From Microbulbifer flavimaris (GTDB taxonomy: Bacteria > Pseudomonadota > Gammaproteobacteria > Pseudomonadales > Cellvibrionaceae), in assembly GCF_001641755.2 (NCBI RefSeq), contig NZ_LRFG02000002.1:62001-126000 (forward strand): a stretch of 64,000 nt of DNA, written 5' to 3'. The notes under the pieces were generated by a model. It was not told the DNA's origin and did no database searches. It saw only the letters and a program-made list of their open reading frames with translations. Positions 58,764-64,000 of this stretch are shown here, piece after piece (the first letter of the stretch is position 1; every line of letters starts with the position of its first letter). The translations under genes and the position numbers were made by a program.

Positions 58764-59711
58764 TTAACCAAACAGGGCGCTGCTGCCCGCTTTGTTCGTT
58801 GCACTCTTCACTTCCTCGGCTTCGCGAGCCAGGGACTGCTGGGCAAAGTACATGCAGCCCACCTCCGGCGGATCCAGCGGATCGGTCAGCCGCTCCACCA
58901 CATGGGGGGCCAGCCAGGGACGCAGGCGCGGCGCCAGGCCGCCGATCATGGACAGCCTGGGGGGCTTCTGCTCCCACAGCTTGTCGGCCAGGTCACTGAT
59001 GTAGCCTGCGCCGTCGCGAACGATCGCCACCGCCACAGGATCACCGGATTCCGCGCATTCGATCACGGGCACCGCCATCCGCGCGTAGTGGCTGGAGGAC
59101 TTGCCGCCGATCTTCTCGAATACCTCGTTGGCATCGCGGGCATCGAGGGCTTTCAACAATTCATCTTTAAGGCGTGAGTCTTCAGCCAGGCCGTCCAGGG
59201 CCATAAGTAGATACTTGATGGCTTCCATTCCCATCCACGCGCCACTGCCCTTGTCGCCATGGGGAAACCCGTGGCCACCGACCAGGAGACTGCGGCCATT
59301 GACCCATGAATAACCGCAGGAGCCGGTGCCGGCAATGATGACAGCGCCATCGCCACCACGGTGGGCACCGAGACAGGCGGAGTGCTGGTCGGTGGTCAGA
59401 TACATCTTCTTGAAGGGATGCGCCCAGGAATCCATCTCGTGGTAGAGCCGCGGCATGTTGACGCCGGCAAGACCGACGCCTGCCACCAGCTCGCTCAAGG
59501 TATCCGGTGGCAACTCGGCATCGGCCAGCGCCAGGGCGGCGGAACGGACGATGGAATCAATCGTCTGGGCATAGCCATGAAGGGGATTTGCAGGGCCGGC
59601 GACTCCGGTGCCGAGTACCCGGTTTTCGGCATCGATCACAGAGGCGCGGCACTTGCTGCCGCCGCCGTCGATGCCAATGTAAAGTGTATCCCTGTCTCTC
59701 AAAGCAACCAT
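58764..59711 (-). CDS. nagK: N-acetylglucosamine kinase (BadF/BadG/BcrA/BcrD ATPase family)
   Basis: Phosphorylates cytoplasmic GlcNAc with ATP. The 315-aa protein has the ASKHA phosphate-1 motif LYIGIDGGGSKCRASV, ITGTGS-like VIIAGTGSCGYSW, the GGHGFPHGDKGSGAWMG segment and the adenosine loop MIGGLAPRLRPW. The family includes the GlcNAc kinase of Vibrio and Shewanella. It is the first gene of the nag operon, directly behind a promoter with a NagR-type operator. Confidence 0.93.
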   Translation of the reverse strand: MVALRDRDTLYIGIDGGGSKCRASVIDAENRVLGTGVAGPANPLHGYAQTIDSIVRSAALALADAELPPDTLSELVAGVGLAGVNMPRLYHEMDSWAHPFKKMYLTTDQHSACLGAHRGGDGAVIIAGTGSCGYSWVNGRSLLVGGHGFPHGDKGSGAWMGMEAIKYLLMALDGLAEDSRLKDELLKALDARDANEVFEKIGGKSSSHYARMAVPVIECAESGDPVAVAIVRDGAGYISDLADKLWEQKPPRLSMIGGLAPRLRPWLAPHVVERLTDPLDPPEVGCMYFAQQSLAREAEEVKSATNKAGSSALFG

Positions 59712-59822
59712 CTAAACCGGCCTCTAAGATTTTGTATTGTTATGTGTCCTCGCCGGGCTTCCCAACTTTTCCCCCGGGGAAACGCGGCTGACGCATTGCA
59801 GGCGCCAGTACGAATAGCTTGG

Positions 59823-59852
59823 ATACTACAGGACGGATGACAGCGTTGTCAT
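59823..59852 (-). promoter_or_regulatory. Promoter of the nag operon, overlapped by operator
   Basis: On the minus strand ATGACA (59852-59847) and TAGTAT (59828-59823) are 18 bp apart, five and four matches to the sigma-70 boxes. The NagR-type palindrome lies across the -35 and the spacer, the classic layout for repression. The start point would be near 59816, about 105 nt before nagK. Confidence 0.65.
59838..59851. promoter_or_regulatory. NagR-type operator E upstream of nagK
   Basis: TGACAGCGTTGTCA, inside the longer palindrome GATGACAGCGTTGTCATC. It is the reverse complement of operator C (TGACAACGCTGTCA). It links the nag operon to the same regulator as the receptor and the ED operon. 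Confidence 0.82.
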
Positions 59853-60136
59853 CCCATTTCCCAAGAAAAATAGAACTAATACCGCACTGCGCTGCACACT
59901 TGCACAGAATTTAAACAACTTCTGCCCAATCACCTGCAGTATAGGAGACCTCAACCGACTCTATCAGCGGCAGAAGCCACAAATATGCCGCCATTGCCAC
60001 CGCCAGCTCCCTGCCCTCTGGGCCGTCATACCACCTCACAATTTCTGCAATAACCACGTCACACATTTTTGCGATAAAGCGCGCGCCAGTACTTCACCGG
60101 CGAGGCCGCTCAGGGACACACAGGAGGTTACGCAAG
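59853..60136. other. Intergenic region before the PstS/OmpA fusion gene
   Basis: Remainder of the 425-bp divergent gap. It holds an AGGAGG ribosome site at 60122-60127 for the next gene. I found no convincing sigma-70 pair, repeat or RNA gene here. Confidence 0.35.
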
Positions 60137-61522
60137 TTGAACATTACAGGGAGCTTGTTGCAGCGGGTACTGCTTGCCGCGCTGGTCTGGTGTTTTTGCG
60201 CCGGGGCTATGACCCAAGAGGCCCAGGAAGCCCAGGACGCCCAGGACGCCCGTGGGGCGCAGACACTCTTTCGCATGACGGGCTCCAATACCATCGGCGC
60301 CGAGCTGGCACCGCTGCTTGTACGTGGCTACCTGGCCGACCTGGGTGCCACTGACATTCGCCAGCGCAGCGAGGGCGAGCGTCACTGGATCAACGCCAGC
60401 TTGGAGGGCCGCGAGATCACAGTACCCATTGTGGCGCTAGGCTCCAGTACGGGGTTCAAGGCCCTGGATTCCGCCAGTGCCGATATCGGTATGGCCTCGC
60501 GCCGGATCAAACTCGCTGAGGTCGAAAAACTCGCCCGCTTTGGAAACATGTCCGGCGCAGAAGCGGAACACGTCATTGGCCTGGATGCTCTGGTAGTTGC
60601 AGTCCATGCCAGTAACCCGATAACGCAACTGACCATTGGCCAGCTGCGTGGGATCTACCGTGGCGAGATTCGCAATTGGCGCGAGCTGGGCGGTCCCGAC
60701 CTGGCTATTCGCGCGCTGCACCGCGATATCGAATCCGGCACCCGGGCCACCTTTGACAAGGAGATTTTTGGCGGCGGCCATCCTGCCGCCCGCGGGGTGC
60801 ACGAGGTCTCCGGTAACGCTGAAACCCACCAGATCGTCCTGCAACAGCCCGGCGCTATCGGCTACCTGCCGTTCGCCGACGCCGGAGATGTCCGAAGGGT
60901 GGCCATCAAGGCCGGGGACCTGTCTGCGGTGATACCGGACCGGGGCATCATCGCTACCGAAGATTTCCCCCTGACCCGGCGTCTCTACCTGTATAGGAAC
61001 CCGAGCCAATACCATCCGCATGTGGAGAGCTTCTTGCGCTTTGTCGAAGGCAGGGCAGGCCAGGCACTGGTGGCCCAATCCGGGTTTATCAACTTGACTC
61101 CTGTCGCGCTGTCGATGACACCCTATCCGAATGCACCGGAGGAATATCGCGCCCTCATGGAGCGAGGCCAACGCCTGAGCATTTCCTTCCGCTTCGCCGA
61201 CGGCAGCACCGAGCTGGACAGCCGCGCGCGGAAAGACCTGCGTCGCCTGCAGGAGTACATCGAGCAATCCGATCGTGCGCTGACCCTGACACTGGTGGGC
61301 TTCTCGGATCGCAAATCCAATGAGAAGATATCCGACATCATCTCCCGGTTTCGCGCCCTCAAGGTACAGGGGGCCCTGCTGCGAGATCACCAGCTGGGCG
61401 ACAGCGATATTCTTGCCCTCGGCGCCTTTGCGCCACTCACCAGCAACAGTGAGCACGCGCCGGTGAAAAACAGCCGGGTTGAAGTCTGGATCGATAGCGG
61501 CGACGTAGGAAACCCTGACTGA
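60137..61522 (+). CDS. PstS-like substrate-binding domain fused to OmpA C-terminal domain
   Basis: Exported 461-aa protein. A signal peptide (residues 1-26) is followed by a short EAQEAQDAQDA repeat, then a phosphate-binding-protein-like domain (about 45-300: RMTGSNTIGAELAPLL, STGFKALDSASADIGMASR, GVHEVSGNAETHQIV). The C-terminal 110 residues form an OmpA-like peptidoglycan-binding domain (FRFADGSTELDSRARKDL, VGFSDRKSN, NSRVEVWI). The start is TTG 60137, supported by AGGAGG 9 nt upstream. No pst or pho genes are near; whether it binds phosphate is unknown. Confidence 0.88.
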   Translation: MNITGSLLQRVLLAALVWCFCAGAMTQEAQEAQDAQDARGAQTLFRMTGSNTIGAELAPLLVRGYLADLGATDIRQRSEGERHWINASLEGREITVPIVALGSSTGFKALDSASADIGMASRRIKLAEVEKLARFGNMSGAEAEHVIGLDALVVAVHASNPITQLTIGQLRGIYRGEIRNWRELGGPDLAIRALHRDIESGTRATFDKEIFGGGHPAARGVHEVSGNAETHQIVLQQPGAIGYLPFADAGDVRRVAIKAGDLSAVIPDRGIIATEDFPLTRRLYLYRNPSQYHPHVESFLRFVEGRAGQALVAQSGFINLTPVALSMTPYPNAPEEYRALMERGQRLSISFRFADGSTELDSRARKDLRRLQEYIEQSDRALTLTLVGFSDRKSNEKISDIISRFRALKVQGALLRDHQLGDSDILALGAFAPLTSNSEHAPVKNSRVEVWIDSGDVGNPD

Positions 61523-61672
61523 GGGAGCGATCACCGGTCAGGAGCGTCGCCCCGCGGCGCCAGGGTGGCGACTATATTTGTGGTAATCGCTGCGTTTTCA
61601 TTCTGGCGCATCGATCATCGCAAGTGGACAAAGATGATAAGCAAAGCGTTCACGGTACGCAGGGCAGAGACG

Positions 61673-62563
61673 ATGGCCACTCAAACCGTTACCGGCACAA
61701 CCGCTTTTACTGCATCCCTCACCGGCCGCGCCGCGCGGCTGCTACTGGCACTGTTTTGCCTGCTGGCGCTCACGAGCTGCTCCAGTATCCAGTTTGCCTA
61801 CAACCAACTGGACACCTGGTTGCGCTGGCAACTGAATGACTATGTCGATCTCAACCGCAACCAGAAAGACCAACTGGCCTCGTCCCTGGAAAGCTTCCAC
61901 ATCTGGCACCGGCAGACCCAGCTACCCCGCTACGCCGAGTTCCTGGAACAGCTGGCGTATGAAGCATCTAATGGCGATCTCGAGGAAGTCTCCCTGCCCG
62001 CCCTGGAAGATGACATCAATCAGTTCTGGGACACCACCAGCGGTCAGCTCTACCAGCAACTTTTGCCGCTCACCGCACAGCTCACACCGGCGCAAATCGA
62101 TGAGCTCGAGCAAGCCCTGCTGGAAAAGAGAATGGAGTCGCTGGAAAAGTGGCAGACATCCCCGGAGAAAGTTCGCGAGCGTCGCAACAAACGCATCCGC
62201 AAACAGAGCCGCCGCTGGCTCGGTTCCATCAATGAACGGCAGGAACAACTCATTGGCGCCTTTGTCCACCAAGTGGCCTACAACCCGCTAATCCGGGATC
62301 AACAGCGACAGATCTGGCAAGCGCGCTTTATCTCCCTGCTGCGGGAGAAACCACCGGGATACCAGGACAAACTACTGGACCTGATGCACAATCCGGAACA
62401 ACTCTGGTCTGAGGATTACCGGCGTATGCAGGACGAGCGACGCAAGCAGGCGATGCAACTCAGTCGCGAGCTTCTGGCCAGCACCACGCCGGCACAGCGC
62501 CGTCACTTGACCGAGACTTTGCGGGACTATGCCGTGGATTTCCGCACCCTCGCCCAGCGCTGA
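61673..62563 (+). CDS. DUF6279-type lipoprotein
   Basis: Lipoprotein of 296 aa with signal peptide and lipobox LLALTSC. The mature part starts SSIQFAYNQLDTWLRWQLNDYVDLNRNQK, typical of a conserved gammaproteobacterial lipoprotein family of unknown role, and is strongly helical and charged, with possible coiled coils. The start is uncertain: ATG 61673 gives a 36-residue signal; in-frame ATG 61634 and GTG 61565 would lengthen it. It lies 150 bp after the PstS/OmpA gene in the same direction. Confidence 0.78.
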   Translation: MATQTVTGTTAFTASLTGRAARLLLALFCLLALTSCSSIQFAYNQLDTWLRWQLNDYVDLNRNQKDQLASSLESFHIWHRQTQLPRYAEFLEQLAYEASNGDLEEVSLPALEDDINQFWDTTSGQLYQQLLPLTAQLTPAQIDELEQALLEKRMESLEKWQTSPEKVRERRNKRIRKQSRRWLGSINERQEQLIGAFVHQVAYNPLIRDQQRQIWQARFISLLREKPPGYQDKLLDLMHNPEQLWSEDYRRMQDERRKQAMQLSRELLASTTPAQRRHLTETLRDYAVDFRTLAQR

Positions 62564-62677
62564 CCACAGTTTCTCCTGACTTACCTGACCGCAAGTGGTT
62601 TTGCCCCTCCTCCGCTGGCGAGCGCTCACTGCGACTGATAAGCTCGCCGCTTCCATTTAGCGAAGCGAGGAAAACCT

Positions 62678-63949
62678 GTGCGTATCGACTCCGCCACCCG
62701 AGATCAGTTACAGGCGTGGGAAAAAGAACTGAGTGCGCAATACCAGCGCATCTGCCAACACGAGCTCAACCTGGACATTACCCGCGGCAAACCCTCCGCC
62801 GATCAGCTGACCCTGTCTGACAAGCTCGACGGTATCCTGGGCGGTGAATACCGTGCAGGCGACGGGACAGATACACGCAATTACGGCGGTCTGGACGGCC
62901 TGACCTGTGCCCGTGAAATGGGTGCCGACATCCTGCAGGTCCCCACCGCTGAGGTCATCGCCGGCGGCAACAGCTCCCTCACCCTGATGTATCACGCAGT
63001 CCTGACCGGCTACCTGTTCGGTTTTGCCGGCAATACCCCCTGGCGTGAAATGAAGGAGCCAAAGTTCCTGTGCCCGGTGCCCGGCTACGACCGTCACTTC
63101 GCGATCTGTGAACAACTGGGTATCGGCCTGGTCAATGTCCCGATGACCGCTACCGGACCGGATATGGATGCGGTGGAACAACTGGTGAAAGAAGACCAGG
63201 AAATTATAGGCATGTGGTGTGTGCCGAAATTCTCCAACCCCACCGGGGTTACCTACGATGAGGTAACCGTTGAGCGCCTGTCCCTCCTGGGCAAGATTGC
63301 CAACCCCGGCTTCCGCATTTTCTGGGACAACGCCTACGCGATCCACGATCTGGAGCAGCAGGTCAACCTTCCCAACCTCCGCACTGCCACTATTGAGAAC
63401 GACACAGTGGACTGCGTGTTGCAGTTCGCCTCTACTTCCAAGGTGACCCATGCAGGCGCGGGCGTGGCATTTGTCAGCGCGAGCCCGGCCAACCTGGCTT
63501 CCCTGAAACAACAGATGCAGGCCATGACCATCGGTCCGGACAAGGTGAACCAGCTGCGCCACTCGCGCCTGTTCCCCGAGTTCTCGATGCTCAAGGATCA
63601 CATGAAACAGCACGCGAAGATCCTGCAACCCAAGTTCGCGCTGGTGCTCAAGCACCTGGGCGATGCTTTTGGTGATTCGGATCTGGGCGAATGGGAAGAG
63701 CCCAAGGGCGGCTACTTCGTGTCCTTCGATACCCGCCCCGGCTGCGCCAGGGCCGTGGTGAAGCTGGCGGCGGATGCCGGCGTCAAACTGACCCCCGCCG
63801 GTGCCACTTTCCCCTACGGCAAGGATCCGGAAGATCGCAATATCCGCATCGCCCCCAGCTTCCCACCGATGGAAGAGCTGGATACGGCCATGTCCGTATT
63901 TGTACTGTGCGTAAAGCTGGCCAGTGTGCGCAACGCGCTGGAATCTTGA
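62678..63949 (+). CDS. PLP-dependent class I/II aminotransferase (MocR-type, PF12897-like)
   Basis: Aminotransferase of 423 aa. It shows LDITRGKPSADQLTLSD, RNYGGLDGL, VIAGGNSSLTLMY (phosphate cup), MWCVPKFSNPTGVTYDE, FWDNAYAIHDL (PLP-binding Asp/Tyr) and FASTSKVTHAGAGVAF with the Schiff-base lysine. The layout matches the group related to Corynebacterium aspartate aminotransferase. The GTG start has GAGGA 8 nt upstream. The amino donor cannot be told from sequence. Confidence 0.88.
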   Translation: MRIDSATRDQLQAWEKELSAQYQRICQHELNLDITRGKPSADQLTLSDKLDGILGGEYRAGDGTDTRNYGGLDGLTCAREMGADILQVPTAEVIAGGNSSLTLMYHAVLTGYLFGFAGNTPWREMKEPKFLCPVPGYDRHFAICEQLGIGLVNVPMTATGPDMDAVEQLVKEDQEIIGMWCVPKFSNPTGVTYDEVTVERLSLLGKIANPGFRIFWDNAYAIHDLEQQVNLPNLRTATIENDTVDCVLQFASTSKVTHAGAGVAFVSASPANLASLKQQMQAMTIGPDKVNQLRHSRLFPEFSMLKDHMKQHAKILQPKFALVLKHLGDAFGDSDLGEWEEPKGGYFVSFDTRPGCARAVVKLAADAGVKLTPAGATFPYGKDPEDRNIRIAPSFPPMEELDTAMSVFVLCVKLASVRNALES

Positions 63950-63964
63950 TAAGTAGCTAGACGA

Positions 63965-63988
63965 CAGCCTGATTAATCACTCAGGCTG
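63965..63988 (+). terminator. Hairpin after the aminotransferase gene
   Basis: CAGCCTGA (63965-63972) pairs with TCAGGCTG (63981-63988) around an 8-nt AT-rich loop, 16 bp past the stop. The following bases (CATGCGAAGG) lack a U-run, so termination is only probable. Confidence 0.5.
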
Positions 63989-64000
63989 CATGCGAAGGTA

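Noticed and set aside
56430-59177. Plus-strand frame of 915 codons across nagA, nagB and nagK
   Set aside because: The longest open frame of the window, yet antisense to the whole nag operon and without any family motif.
60213-60257. Nine-base tandem repeats as a possible CRISPR
   Set aside because: The copies are contiguous, without spacers, and lie in frame in an exported protein; a coding minisatellite.

Overview
The window is a GC-rich chromosomal segment from a gammaproteobacterium. Synteny and content point to a marine, polysaccharide-degrading Cellvibrionales member close to Microbulbifer; this is an inference from gene order and family resemblance, since no database search could be run. 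The block hemA-prfA-prmC with a divergent TPR lipoprotein gene, then lolB-ispE-tRNA-Gln-prs-rplY-pth-ychF-tRNA-Met, matches the order I know from Pseudomonas and relatives. The TonB-receptor/SapC/tryptophan-halogenase cassette is typical of Cellvibrio-like chitin and polysaccharide degraders.

Layout. 1-8.5 kb (minus strand): envelope and shape genes yhdP (cut by the left edge), rng, maf, mreD, mreC, mreB. 8.9-12.1 kb (plus): gatC-gatA-gatB. 12.3-13.5 kb: a PA4642-family protein and cysZ, followed by a 110-bp REP-like inverted-repeat element. 13.8-19.5 kb (minus): an OafA-type acyltransferase, a sulfotransferase-like protein, an RhlB-like DEAD-box helicase and a DoxX protein. 19.6-22.6 kb (plus): a MATE transporter and an exported aspartoacylase-like hydrolase. 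22.7-26.9 kb (minus): a cation efflux protein, prmC, prfA, hemA. 27.3-35.8 kb (plus): the conserved block lolB to ychF and an EamA transporter, with two identical tRNA-Gln genes and one tRNA-Met. Both tRNA-Gln genes are followed by copies of their own 19-nt 3' end embedded in a longer repeat unit, like the rtT repeats of the Escherichia coli tyrT locus.

36.6-59.7 kb is a carbon-catabolism region. On the minus strand lie a TonB-dependent receptor, SapC, two tryptophan-halogenase-like flavoproteins and a TauE-like permease; then pgi-edd-zwf-pgl-eda-gap-pyk; then nagK-nagB-nagA-nagP. A divergent LacI-type regulator (probable NagR) sits between the last two operons. Five 14-bp palindromes of the form TGACARCGYTGTCA or TGATAGCGCTGTCA lie upstream of the receptor, in the pgi/nagR intergenic region and upstream of nagK. 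The layout suggests one regulon covering N-acetylglucosamine from outer membrane uptake to pyruvate. Three HexR-like boxes lie at the head of the Entner-Doudoroff operon, two of them inside the pgi coding sequence.

60.1-64.0 kb (plus): a PstS-like/OmpA fusion, a DUF6279-type lipoprotein and an aminotransferase. No phage, transposase, CRISPR array or rRNA gene was seen.
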